The notes under the pieces were generated by a model, which saw nothing but the letters and a program-made list of their open reading frames with translations, ran no database searches and was not told the DNA's origin. A stretch of 64,000 nt of DNA from a virus: the IMG/VR virus record IMGVR_UViG_3300033984_000293, positions 62,001 to 126,000 of that record; one strand, written 5' to 3'. A program made the position numbers and the translations under genes. This document shows, one piece after another, positions 57,219-64,000 of the stretch (its first letter is position 1; the number at the start of each line of letters is the position of its first letter).

Positions 57219-58031
57219 CTACTTATTTAATAAATCCCAAGCTCTTGCCAATCTTGTTAAACCAATACCAGCACCAAATCTTGGAAAGAAGTCCAAAGAT
57301 AAGAATTCTTCCAATTCTTTTTCCACTCTATCTTTTCCAAATAACTCAAATAACTTGGAAGAATACCCACCACCTTCGATTGAGTAGAACATCTCTCTCA
57401 TTTTAACAACATCACAACTTCTCTCAGCAGAACCAATAGTTTCTTGACCAAAAAGGATTACGTCAACCTTATTGAAGATGTTGTCTGAATCGTGTTTCAT
57501 ATTCCAAAATGGGTTTGTTCTAATTGGAAAGTTTTGTAATGATATAACCTCACTTTTTTCTTTCCACATTCTTGATTCGTGTTCATCTTCTAAAATAGAA
57601 ACATCTCCATATTCTTTACAAACTTGTTCGTAATCTACGGGAACTGGTTCTGAGAAACCTAAATATTGTAATAATTCACGTTCTAATACAAGTAAATGAA
57701 GCATACCACCCTTTGATTCAAATTCAAACATTGGAAAGATTAACTCGTGACGACCCGGAATTGGATTTTTCTCTTCTCTATATGATGTTGAAATACAGAA
57801 CACTCCATCCCACTCAGGATTCTTCAATAATTCCAATTCTAACCACATTTGTCCTGTTTGTGGTAATGGCCAAATTTCACCCCCATATTCAAAGGTTTTT
57901 ACTGAATGTGGGTTTTCACAAGCAGCTAAAATAGATAATCTTGATTGAGTTGGGACCTCAATAAAATTCTTACTAACGAAGAATGTTCTTAATTTTTGTA
58001 CCAGTTCGTGGTAAGTTTTTGTGTTTTTCAT
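57219..58031 (-). CDS. Class II aminoacyl-tRNA synthetase-like protein (AspRS/AsnRS/LysRS type), no anticodon domain
   Basis: 270 aa. Motif 2 is FCISTSYREEKNPIPGRHELIF, with the R...E and R-H-x-x-F pattern; motif 3 is FPRFGAGIGLTRLARAW. LPQTGQMWLELELL matches the class IIb catalytic core. The usual N-terminal OB-fold anticodon-binding domain is absent, so it resembles stand-alone catalytic paralogues. It could aminoacylate another molecule, make an amino-acyl product without tRNA, or act on one of the tRNA-like RNAs. Confidence 0.8.
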   Translation of the reverse strand: MKNTKTYHELVQKLRTFFVSKNFIEVPTQSRLSILAACENPHSVKTFEYGGEIWPLPQTGQMWLELELLKNPEWDGVFCISTSYREEKNPIPGRHELIFPMFEFESKGGMLHLLVLERELLQYLGFSEPVPVDYEQVCKEYGDVSILEDEHESRMWKEKSEVISLQNFPIRTNPFWNMKHDSDNIFNKVDVILFGQETIGSAERSCDVVKMREMFYSIEGGGYSSKLFELFGKDRVEKELEEFLSLDFFPRFGAGIGLTRLARAWDLLNK

Positions 58032-58065
58032 TGTTTTAATATTTAATTTTTATTGTTTACGTATG

Positions 58066-58098
58066 GGCAAAAAAAAGTCCCTAAAATAAAATAGGGAC
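58066..58098. terminator. Intrinsic terminator
   Basis: AAAAAAGTCCCTA-AAATAAAA-TAGGGACTT between the aaRS-like gene and the plus-strand genes. Confidence 0.65.
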
Positions 58099-58224
58099 TT
58101 ACATTTAAGTAATATAGTTGTTCGGCATGTATAATTCATATCTCTTCATTGGTAATAAATATACTATATTAAGATAAAAAATCAATAAGCTTTACATTTT
58201 AATATTTGAGAATATATTTATAGT

Positions 58225-58410
58225 ATGAACGATGAACAAAAAGCCCAATTGTATAGCCAACTAACATATAATTATGATAGATTAGCTAATGAAATCTCCT
58301 CAATTAAAGGTGAGAGTATTGATTTAAATCAACCACAAAAAGAAAGAATTCAAAAACTTCAGGTTGAACAGCATAAAATTATGAGTCGAGTTCAACAATT
58401 AATGAATTAG
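58225..58410 (+). CDS. Small coiled-coil protein
   Basis: 61 aa, heptad-like (EQKAQLYSQLTYNYDRLANEISSI, KERIQKLQVEQHKIMSRVQQL). Likely oligomeric. No family is recognised. Confidence 0.6.
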   Translation: MNDEQKAQLYSQLTYNYDRLANEISSIKGESIDLNQPQKERIQKLQVEQHKIMSRVQQLMN

Positions 58411-58438
58411 ACTATATTTATAAACAAAAACAAAAATT

Positions 58439-58771
58439 ATGTTATTAGCAAAAATTAATCCATCAGCAGAAAAAATTTCAGAAATTACACCATTTAGTTC
58501 GGTAACTATATCTTTAGATTATATGACCGCAATTGCAAGACCGTATGTAGCAGGAGCTACTCAAACAAATTTCTCAATTGAATTTGGTGCTATTACTAAA
58601 GTTGACGGTGTTCCTACATCATTTCGAGCTCAAAATCAAAGTAACCTAACATTAACCTCAGAAGAATTATCTTCATGGGGAACTAACGACGAAGTTTTAT
58701 TAACTATCATAGCTAGTAAATTAGGTGTTGCGATTGAAGGTTACGAAAACGTAGACAACGGAAATTTCTAA
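58439..58771 (+). CDS. Hypothetical protein, beta-rich
   Basis: 110 aa, beta-rich (SVTISLDYMTAIARPYVAGATQTNFSIEFGAIT...), ending in a helix (DEVLLTIIASKLGVAIEGY). Possibly a small virion or decoration protein. Followed by a terminator. Confidence 0.55.
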   Translation: MLLAKINPSAEKISEITPFSSVTISLDYMTAIARPYVAGATQTNFSIEFGAITKVDGVPTSFRAQNQSNLTLTSEELSSWGTNDEVLLTIIASKLGVAIEGYENVDNGNF

Positions 58772-58774
58772 AAA

Positions 58775-58801
58775 ACAAACCCCCAATTAAGGGGGTTTTT
58801 T
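58775..58801. terminator. Bidirectional intrinsic terminator
   Basis: AAACCCCC-AATTA-AGGGGGTTTTTT between convergent genes. Confidence 0.8.
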
Positions 58802-58802
58802 A

Positions 58803-59495
58803 TTACACAAACTCTACTTCGTTTGTATCCGGATTCCAATCAACGGTTAATGGTTTTTGAGTATATATGTATCTCTCATCTAAAACCGCAGTGTTAAAGT
58901 GGTGTGTGTCTCCTTTTCTAACGTAACCATATCCGGTGTGGATGTGACCAACATTATGAAGTTTAACATTCAATCTCTCTAATCTTTCAGTCAATAACTC
59001 ACAACCCAAATTATCGTATCTTCTACCATCAACGGTGTCTAATATTCCAAATGCCGGACAGTGAGTAAGTAAGATGTCAGTATCATCAGGGATTCCTTCC
59101 CATTTACCCGCCAATCCCATACCATTTTTAGGTAAGTTAAACGCCCATCCGTGAAATTCAGGTTGCCAAGGACTACCGTAGATTTTTACTTCTCTTTCGT
59201 CACCAATTTGGATTTTGAATTCACTATCTTGAAGATATGTGATACCGGTGTAGAAATCTAATATTTCTTTTACCTTATCAACATTATCTTGAAAACCCCA
59301 ATCGTGATTTCCGGCTACGAATACCTTGTGAGTATAACCTTTAATGTCGTTAAACCATTTACAGAACTCTCTGATTTCGTGTTCGTAACCCATAGATGAT
59401 ATATCACCACTATGGACTAGTAAGTCACCACCAGGTAAGTCGGCAGTTATTTGTTTGTGTTTGTTGTGTGTGTCACTTATTAATGTTATTTTCAT
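58803..59495 (-). CDS. Calcineurin-like metallophosphoesterase
   Basis: 230 aa. Metal ligands: LISDTHNKH, LLVHSGDISS, VFVAGNHDWGF, LLTHCPAF, NVGHIHTGYG. YfcE/MPE-like architecture. Phosphodiesterase substrate unknown; could process cyclic nucleotides or RNA ends. A second, shorter copy of the fold is at 11583. Confidence 0.85.
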   Translation of the reverse strand: MKITLISDTHNKHKQITADLPGGDLLVHSGDISSMGYEHEIREFCKWFNDIKGYTHKVFVAGNHDWGFQDNVDKVKEILDFYTGITYLQDSEFKIQIGDEREVKIYGSPWQPEFHGWAFNLPKNGMGLAGKWEGIPDDTDILLTHCPAFGILDTVDGRRYDNLGCELLTERLERLNVKLHNVGHIHTGYGYVRKGDTHHFNTAVLDERYIYTQKPLTVDWNPDTNEVEFV

Positions 59496-59513
59496 AATTT
59501 CTAAATTTCTATA

Positions 59514-59714
59514 TCATTTGTTTAAATTTTTATACTCTGTTAATGTTAGGTATAAATCAATTCCCAATTTTTTTTTTAACATAGTGTTAATCTCATCTTG
59601 ATTACCGGCGTACGTATTTGAATTAAATAATAATTCGTGCATTATTTCAAGTGTCTTTTCTTTTTCTACCCCAATATTTGCTAAAGTTTCAATAATGTAT
59701 TTTTCTTCTTCCAT
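59514..59714 (-). CDS. Hypothetical protein
   Basis: 66 aa, helical (EEEKYIIETLANIGVEKEKTLEIMHELLFN, INTMLKKKLGIDLYLTLTEYKNL). Member of a small tightly spaced minus-strand operon. No family is recognised. Confidence 0.55.
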   Translation of the reverse strand: MEEEKYIIETLANIGVEKEKTLEIMHELLFNSNTYAGNQDEINTMLKKKLGIDLYLTLTEYKNLNK

Positions 59715-59717
59715 AAT

Positions 59718-59954
59718 CTAAATTTCTATAACATTTGTCATTATATCTCCGACACTGTAATATCCGGTTAATGATTCAAAATTTGGGGGACACACATCAC
59801 TATTTTGAAACTCAATTTCGTAATGTCTATCTTCTTCGGGGCTAGATTCAACCATCCCTTTTTTTAACGCCTCATATTTGTCTTCAGCCTCAACTTTAAA
59901 TAATTGTAAGTCGTTATCAAACAAACTTAAAATTCCTACTACATAATTTTTCAT
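59718..59954 (-). CDS. Hypothetical protein
   Basis: 78 aa. KNYVVGILSLFDNDLQLFKVEAEDKYEALKKGMVE is a beta-alpha-beta-like start; DVCPPNFESLTGYYSVGDIM follows. It is coupled to the next gene by a 4-base ATGA overlap. Confidence 0.6.
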   Translation of the reverse strand: MKNYVVGILSLFDNDLQLFKVEAEDKYEALKKGMVESSPEEDRHYEIEFQNSDVCPPNFESLTGYYSVGDIMTNVIEI

Positions 59955-60112
59955 TCTTCTTCTTCTTTTTTATCGTCAAAATCAAATCCATCTCCAAATA
60001 AATCATCACCTTTATAATCGGGATGTTTTTCGTGCATATCGGTAATACCTTTAACCCAAAGGGCGGATACTCCAATAACAACAAACGCCATTAATCCATA
60101 TACTTCTAACAT
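59951..60112 (-). CDS. Small N-terminal membrane-anchored acidic protein
   Basis: 53 aa. One span (VYGLMAFVVIGVSALWV), then an acidic tail (GDDLFGDGFDFDDKKEEE). Overlaps both neighbours by a few bases, so it is likely translated by coupling. Confidence 0.55.
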   Translation of the reverse strand: MLEVYGLMAFVVIGVSALWVKGITDMHEKHPDYKGDDLFGDGFDFDDKKEEEE

Positions 60113-60282
60113 AACTTATTTTTTTTATTACTTAATTCTTTATGTCGTTCTTCATCACCCGGTTTATCATAATTCCAAGTTAAAACATATTCAAGTGTGA
60201 TTAACTCTTTATATTCATCAACAGTTAAATTACCTCTGAGTTCTTCTGCAACTTTATTCCAAACTTCTTCAAATGTGCTCAT
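60106..60282 (-). CDS. Small hypothetical protein
   Basis: 58 aa, acidic helices (EEVWNKVAEELRGNLTVDEYKELI) and a lysine-rich end. Overlaps the next gene; 1 bp from the larger gene upstream. No family is recognised. Confidence 0.5.
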   Translation of the reverse strand: MSTFEEVWNKVAEELRGNLTVDEYKELITLEYVLTWNYDKPGDEERHKELSNKKNKLC

Positions 60283-60283
60283 A

Positions 60284-60931
60284 TTAATCCCACCATCTCT
60301 CGATGTTTTTTTCCATTATTTTGAATAACAATTTTCTTGCTCTGTCGTGGTTGATATGTCCGATATTCATAGCGATTCTTTGTTTTTTATCGGTACTGAC
60401 GTTATTGTGGTCTTCTAATGAAAAAATACCTTCACCATTTAAAACCCTTTTGTAGATTAGTGGATATTTCTTGAAGTAATCGTCAAAATTCTCTTCCAAT
60501 AATCGTGATTCCCAAGAACTATAACCTTCTTTTCCCGGCACGGGTTCAAACCAATGTTTTGTATTATGATAGTCAGTGTATTCACCTGAATAAAACTCAT
60601 CTTGAACTAACCCCATCAATTTTACACACAATCTCATTCTTTTTGCATCTTCTTGAGCTCGAGTATGTATGTCCCTACGACCAATATAGTCAGCTTGTCC
60701 TGATAACTTATGTTTCATTATATCAAAGATGTAATGACTGTCCCAGTTTCGGTCTTTCCATATGATTGGGAACCAATAAATTAAGTTTTTTACACCCATT
60801 TTAATATATTTGTGGTAATATTGACCATCGTGATACCACCATAACGGTATAAATCGTAATTTTCTCATAATCCACGATTCTTTTTCTCTTTCTTCCGACC
60901 ATTGGTCAAATATGTCTTTTTCTGGTTCCAT
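60284..60931 (-). CDS. Conserved-looking phage protein of unknown function
   Basis: 215 aa, rich in W and H (LRFIPLWWYHDGQYYHKYIKMG, DRNWDSHYIFDIMKHKLSGQADYIG, RDIHTRAQEDAKRMR, YHNTKHWFEPVPG, IGHINHDRARKLLF). The many conserved-type polar aromatics suggest an enzyme or nucleic-acid-binding fold, but I do not recognise the family. First gene of its operon. Confidence 0.65.
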   Translation of the reverse strand: MEPEKDIFDQWSEEREKESWIMRKLRFIPLWWYHDGQYYHKYIKMGVKNLIYWFPIIWKDRNWDSHYIFDIMKHKLSGQADYIGRRDIHTRAQEDAKRMRLCVKLMGLVQDEFYSGEYTDYHNTKHWFEPVPGKEGYSSWESRLLEENFDDYFKKYPLIYKRVLNGEGIFSLEDHNNVSTDKKQRIAMNIGHINHDRARKLLFKIMEKNIERWWD

Positions 60932-60956
60932 TTTTAATATTTTCTACAAAGATAAG

Positions 60957-60964
60957 TAATTATT
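60957..60964 (-). promoter_or_regulatory. Bacteroidota -7 box
   Basis: TATCTTTG 25 bp upstream of the 215-aa gene; no TTTG at the -33 position. Confidence 0.5.
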
Positions 60965-60969
60965 TAAAA

Positions 60970-61005
60970 TAAAAAAAGGAATTAGTAAAACTAACTCCTT
61001 TTTTT
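60970..61005. terminator. Bidirectional intrinsic terminator
   Basis: AAAAAAGGA-ATTAGTAAAACTAAC-TCCTTTTTTTTT; inner TTAGT/ACTAA also pairs, giving a longer stem. Confidence 0.7.
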
Positions 61006-61087
61006 TTTGGGTAAGATATGTAGGCACTCAGATGTGAGTGATAGAACTTATAAATATACGTAAATTAAAAAAAATACGTATAAATCA

Positions 61088-61309
61088 CTATATAACACCA
61101 TTTTTTTGAATATCTTCACTATGTTCACTATAATTGTTATTAAAATCCTTTAATAATGTGATTTTTAAATCCTTACTCATCTCAAAACTCCATTTATTCA
61201 TAAAATTATTAAATAAGTTAAGAGAACCTTCTATGTGGTCCTTTGTTTTAGAGGAAAATAATACTTTATTAACCCAATCAAATTCCTGATAGATATTATA
61301 TACGTCCAT
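61088..61309 (-). CDS. Hypothetical protein
   Basis: 73 aa, helical (NIYQEFDWVNKVLFSSKTKDHIEGSLNLF, EMSKDLKITLLKDFNNN). Its start overlaps the upstream stop (ATG/TAA). No family is recognised. Confidence 0.6.
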   Translation of the reverse strand: MDVYNIYQEFDWVNKVLFSSKTKDHIEGSLNLFNNFMNKWSFEMSKDLKITLLKDFNNNYSEHSEDIQKNGVI

Positions 61310-61551
61310 TATTTTTTAGTTCTCATAATTTTACTTAAATTTTGAAACTCTGACATCATTTTATTCATATCAGGCAACCCATTCATTATCTCTGTAGGAT
61401 TAATGTTAAACATTTGAGTTGGAATTGATTTTTTCATTTCCATATATGTGTTAAACAGTTGTTTACCATATTTTTTCCAAAATTTATACCCCAAAATAAT
61501 CATGGTTAGTTGCAGAATCACGAAAATCGTTAAAATTACATTTAGATACAT
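61309..61551 (-). CDS. Single-span membrane protein
   Basis: 80 aa from the ATG at 61551, which leaves a clean membrane segment MYLNVILTIFVILQLTMIILGYKFW at the N terminus. The longer ATG would add a basic 14-residue tail. The rest is helical with MFNINPTEIMNGLPDMNKMMSEF. Confidence 0.55.
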   Translation of the reverse strand: MYLNVILTIFVILQLTMIILGYKFWKKYGKQLFNTYMEMKKSIPTQMFNINPTEIMNGLPDMNKMMSEFQNLSKIMRTKK

Positions 61552-61616
61552 AGTTTTTTTCTTAATGATAAGGCGTTTCTTGATAAATGTCAAATATTAA
61601 ACTATATTTATCACAT

Positions 61617-61886
61617 ATGAAGAAAGCGTTTGAATTTTTCTTAAATAAACTCTTGAAAAAAGAGATTGACCTACTTTTTGGGGTTGATAGTATTATTGTT
61701 GTTAATTATATCAAATATTCCACAAATAATAAATCATTAACCATTGATTGCAAGTTATTAACTACCGACCCTGAGATATGTATTGAAACATATCCTGTAG
61801 GGTTAGAATGTCTAGTGATGGAAAGTTGGGGATGGATGGGTTGTCAGGAAAATATTACCTTAACCCATTCAATAGACCTTAAATAA
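61617..61886 (+). CDS. Hypothetical protein
   Basis: 89 aa from the ATG at 61617 (MKKAFEFFLNKLLKKEIDLLFGVDS), more likely than the upstream ATG, which overlaps the divergent gene. IVVNYIKYSTNNKSLTIDCKLLTTDPEICIET is a beta-sheet-like core. It overlaps the convergent gene by 8 bases. Confidence 0.5.
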   Translation: MKKAFEFFLNKLLKKEIDLLFGVDSIIVVNYIKYSTNNKSLTIDCKLLTTDPEICIETYPVGLECLVMESWGWMGCQENITLTHSIDLK

Positions 61887-62073
61887 ATAAGTGTACGTCA
61901 GATTGAATTAACCCTTCTATCACAAATTCATCAAACACGTCTTGGACGACCTCAGAAAAATTTCTTTTTGAGTCGTTATTTCTAATTTTAGTTACTTCAT
62001 TAGAGAATTCTTTGAATACTCCTGAAATATGAGCGAAATAGTACATTTCCTCAACGTGTTCTTCGTTTGACAT
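61879..62073 (-). CDS. Hypothetical protein
   Basis: 64 aa, helical (HVEEMYYFAHISGVFKEFSNEVTKIRN, FSEVVQDVFDEFVIEGLIQ). Convergent with the previous gene. No family is recognised. Confidence 0.55.
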   Translation of the reverse strand: MSNEEHVEEMYYFAHISGVFKEFSNEVTKIRNNDSKRNFSEVVQDVFDEFVIEGLIQSDVHLFI

Positions 62074-62194
62074 GATATTATAAAGGGTTTAAGGGGTTAT
62101 TTATACCCATAATTATAGTCTTTTTTATTTTTTTTGTCAATTACATTTGATTATTATTTAATTTAAACTTATATTTTCTAAAAATACTTAAAAT

Positions 62195-62620
62195 ATGAAA
62201 AAAATTCAAACAGGTGATACAGTAAAAGTACACTACACAGGGAAATTAGAAGATGGGTCTATTTTTGATACGTCATTAGCTGAAGGTCGTGAGCCGATTG
62301 AAGTAACTTTAGGTCAGGGACAATTAATTCCGGGATTTGAAGCTGGGTTAATTGACATGAGTGAAGGTGAGAAAAAAACAGTTGAGATTGAATCTGCGGA
62401 CGCTTATGGTGACCCAAGACCTGAAATGATTAATGAAGTACCTAAAGCTAATGTTCCTGAAGGAGTACAATCTGGAGAAATGTTACAAGGTATGGGACCA
62501 CAAGGACCAGTTAATGTAAAGGTGGTATCTGTAACTGAAGAAACTGTTACATTAGATGCTAATCACCCATTAGCAGGTAAAAAATTAATTTTTGATTTAG
62601 AAATTGTTAGTATCTCTTAA
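62195..62620 (+). CDS. FKBP-type peptidyl-prolyl cis-trans isomerase (SlyD-like)
   Basis: 141 aa. GDTVKVHYTGKLEDGSIFDTS, GQGQLIPGFEAGLIDMSEGEKKTVEIES and YGDPRPEMINEVP form the SlyD-type FKBP layout with an insert-in-flap region; LDANHPLAGKKLIFDLEIV ends the fold. It lacks the His-rich SlyD tail. It catalyses proline isomerisation and can act as a chaperone. With dnaK it is a second folding helper in the window. Confidence 0.93.
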   Translation: MKKIQTGDTVKVHYTGKLEDGSIFDTSLAEGREPIEVTLGQGQLIPGFEAGLIDMSEGEKKTVEIESADAYGDPRPEMINEVPKANVPEGVQSGEMLQGMGPQGPVNVKVVSVTEETVTLDANHPLAGKKLIFDLEIVSIS

Positions 62621-62645
62621 TGAGATATTAACAATTTTTTGTTAT

Positions 62646-63035
62646 TTAATCATACATTTTATCAGCATCTTTCGGGTGCGATTTTTCGTATTTTTTAATT
62701 ATTGAACCGGACTTTGCGTTAGCCTCATCTTCATTTTTACCACCAATATCACCACCTCTATCTCTATTGAGAATTGTTCGTTGATATTCATGAATCCACT
62801 CATGAGTTAATGTTCTTAAAATATCGCGATTCATTCTCCCTTTAGATAAGACGAATATTTCACTATTGTCATTTCTAAGACCTGTAGTCATATTTGTGTC
62901 TCTCTTACCTACAAAAATAATGGTTAAGTCTCTTTTCAAGGGGCATTCTGTTTGCAAGTAACTAATGAAATTATTAAAAAATTTAAAATTATCTTTAGGT
63001 ATATCAGAATTAATATGTTTAATTGTAATTTTCAT
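62646..63035 (-). CDS. Putative zinc-dependent peptidase-like protein (HExxH)
   Basis: 129 aa. LRTLTHEWIHEYQRTILN carries HEWIH plus a downstream ENEDEANAKSG that may give the third ligand. The N-terminal half is beta-rich (MKITIKHINSDIPKDNFKFF). The motif order is that of small SprT/M-type proteases, but the family is not certain. Divergent from the lysozyme-like gene. Confidence 0.6.
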   Translation of the reverse strand: MKITIKHINSDIPKDNFKFFNNFISYLQTECPLKRDLTIIFVGKRDTNMTTGLRNDNSEIFVLSKGRMNRDILRTLTHEWIHEYQRTILNRDRGGDIGGKNEDEANAKSGSIIKKYEKSHPKDADKMYD

Positions 63036-63086
63036 ATTTTATAAATATATCACAATTGCTAAGTATTTATATATAAAAGATTAAAC

Positions 63087-63677
63087 ATGTCAAAAAAATT
63101 AATAATAACTGAAGAAGAAAAAGATGAAATAAAATCTTTACACAATATTAATGAACAAATTGGGTTTGAGGAAATTATTAACTATGTTAAAAATTTATTA
63201 AATAATATGGGTAAGGGAACTGAGTCTAAACCAAACACCAATATTGTTACAAGTAATATAACATCTGATGATGACATTTATAAGGGTATTTTAGAATGTA
63301 TCGGGGCTAAACCAACAAAAAATAATATGTTATTTATGTATGCTTGGAGACAAGCCGAAGGAGGTGGGTCATCAAACAACCCCTTTAATACCACTCAAAA
63401 ATGGGCAAATGCAACAATTCTTAAAAATAGTTCTGCTGGTGTTAAAAACTATAAAACACCTGAAGATGGAATACAAGCAACTTGTAAAACATTAAAAAAT
63501 GGTAGGTACCAAAGTATTATAGACGGGTTTAAAAATGATGTGGGACTATCCAAATTAACAGATGCTGTTGTAAATTCGCCTTGGGGTACTAAGGATTTAT
63601 TACGTACAGTAACTCAAGGATATATCGCTGGTAATACACCAAAACCAAAACCAATTAATAGAACTGAAATCGTTTAA
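63087..63677 (+). CDS. Leader-bearing lysozyme/transglycosylase-like protein
   Basis: 196 aa. Leader KLIITEEEKDEIKSLHNINEQIG with INEQ site. The body has MLFMYAWRQAEGGGSSNNPFNTTQKW and EDGIQATCKTLKNGRYQSIIDG, typical of phage tail-associated lysozyme-like domains in which an early glutamate is catalytic. With a leader it could be packaged in the head. Followed by a terminator. Confidence 0.65.
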   Translation: MSKKLIITEEEKDEIKSLHNINEQIGFEEIINYVKNLLNNMGKGTESKPNTNIVTSNITSDDDIYKGILECIGAKPTKNNMLFMYAWRQAEGGGSSNNPFNTTQKWANATILKNSSAGVKNYKTPEDGIQATCKTLKNGRYQSIIDGFKNDVGLSKLTDAVVNSPWGTKDLLRTVTQGYIAGNTPKPKPINRTEIV

Positions 63678-63681
63678 ACAA

Positions 63682-63708
63682 GAAAACCGACATCAGTCGG
63701 TTTTTTTA
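63682..63708. terminator. Intrinsic terminator
   Basis: AAAACCGAC-ATCA-GTCGGTTTTTTT, between convergent genes. Confidence 0.75.
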
Positions 63709-64000
63709 TTTAATAAATTGTAGTAAAACATAACATAGTTTGTATCCTGTGAACGCCCCTAAAGCGGAAGGTATCGGGAACACAATTAATTTACCCAAGT
63801 CAGTTACGTATTTTGGACGGTTCACAATTTTACCCATATAGAAGTAATATACAATATACCCCACCAAAACAGCAATATCTGTTCGTGTTGCAATAAAAAC
63901 CACTAAGGTGGCACCTAAGAATCCAAAAGTAAAATTGTCTCTTACACCTTCCCAAACTTCTTTGTTTGAGGCGGACTCATACTCCTTAACAATTTTTTTA
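63706..64000 (-). CDS. Membrane protein, partial (N terminus off window)
   Basis: The frame is open from the right edge to the stop at 63706 (about 98 codons), with internal GTG and no need to start there. Segments FGFLGATLVVFIATRTDIAVLVGYIVYYFYM and LIVFPIPSALGAFTGYKLCYVLL give two to three spans; an acidic and basic NKEVWEGVRDN precedes them. A holin-like or DUF-type inner-membrane protein is possible. Confidence 0.6.
   Translation of the reverse strand, partial: KKIVKEYESASNKEVWEGVRDNFTFGFLGATLVVFIATRTDIAVLVGYIVYYFYMGKIVNRPKYVTDLGKLIVFPIPSALGAFTGYKLCYVLLQFIK

Overview
This window reads as part of the genome of a large tailed phage infecting a Bacteroidota host, probably Flavobacterium-like. 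The DNA is AT-rich. At least eleven intergenic sites carry the Bacteroidota sigma-factor promoter TTTG-N19/20-TAnnTTTG. Start codons lack Shine-Dalgarno sequences. Two short lipoproteins have a Bacteroidota-type lipobox. Phage character comes from tRNA arrays, five or more homing-type endonucleases, a T4 Rnl1-like RNA ligase, a GH19 endolysin, an M15 peptidase, a holin-like protein and a block of long virion-like proteins. No terminase, major capsid or polymerase gene lies in the window. Host-like genes (smpB, dnaK, FKBP isomerase, aminoacyl-tRNA synthetase-like protein, SET protein, ABC transporter membrane domain) suggest a jumbo-phage gene load.

Layout. 0-1.2 kb: a membrane protein, a SET protein and SmpB. 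1.2-5.6 kb: two plus-strand RHH+HNH modules flank a minus-strand block with a roughly 900-nt structured RNA that has its own promoter and terminator, a second structured RNA closed by an 11-bp helix, and five aberrant tRNA-like genes. 5.7-14.4 kb: small genes, an M15 peptidase, and an RNA-repair-like neighbourhood (Rnl1-type ligase, PNK-type kinase, calcineurin-like phosphoesterase, cREC-like protein, HAD nucleotidase) interrupted by a GIY-YIG endonuclease. 14.5-26.2 kb: an interrupted tRNA archipelago, all on the minus strand, with small proteins, GIY-YIG and HNH nucleases, an ABC membrane domain and a DNA methyltransferase between. 27-31.7 kb: six glycosyltransferases, five in one plus-strand operon. 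31.8-46.8 kb: large virion-like proteins and acidic proteins. 46.8-50.8 kb: small genes with two HAD proteins of the RNA-repair-associated type. 50.9-64 kb: DnaK, metalloproteases, endolysin, aaRS-like protein, phosphoesterase, FKBP and membrane proteins.

The most unusual content is RNA. I can fold 26 essentially canonical tRNAs whose anticodons cover all 20 amino acids; none encodes CCA. Four of them share a non-standard T-loop (AGCGTTA or AGCGTAA) and have also lost the D-loop GG. About ten further tRNA-like genes are interrupted: perfect small hairpins sit in the D loop or anticodon loop, or the anticodon loop carries tens of extra bases. One or two have the T-arm before the D-arm, as in circularly permuted tRNA genes. 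An RNA ligase, a kinase and several phosphatase-type genes in the same window make phage-encoded tRNA repair or splicing an attractive but unproven hypothesis.

A second theme is a shared N-terminal leader, of the type KLIITESQ..L..E or ..H...ISEQ, on a dozen or more otherwise unrelated proteins between 31 and 63.7 kb. It resembles capsid-targeting propeptides cleaved by a prohead protease. All calls were made by eye; no database search, covariance model or alignment was run.
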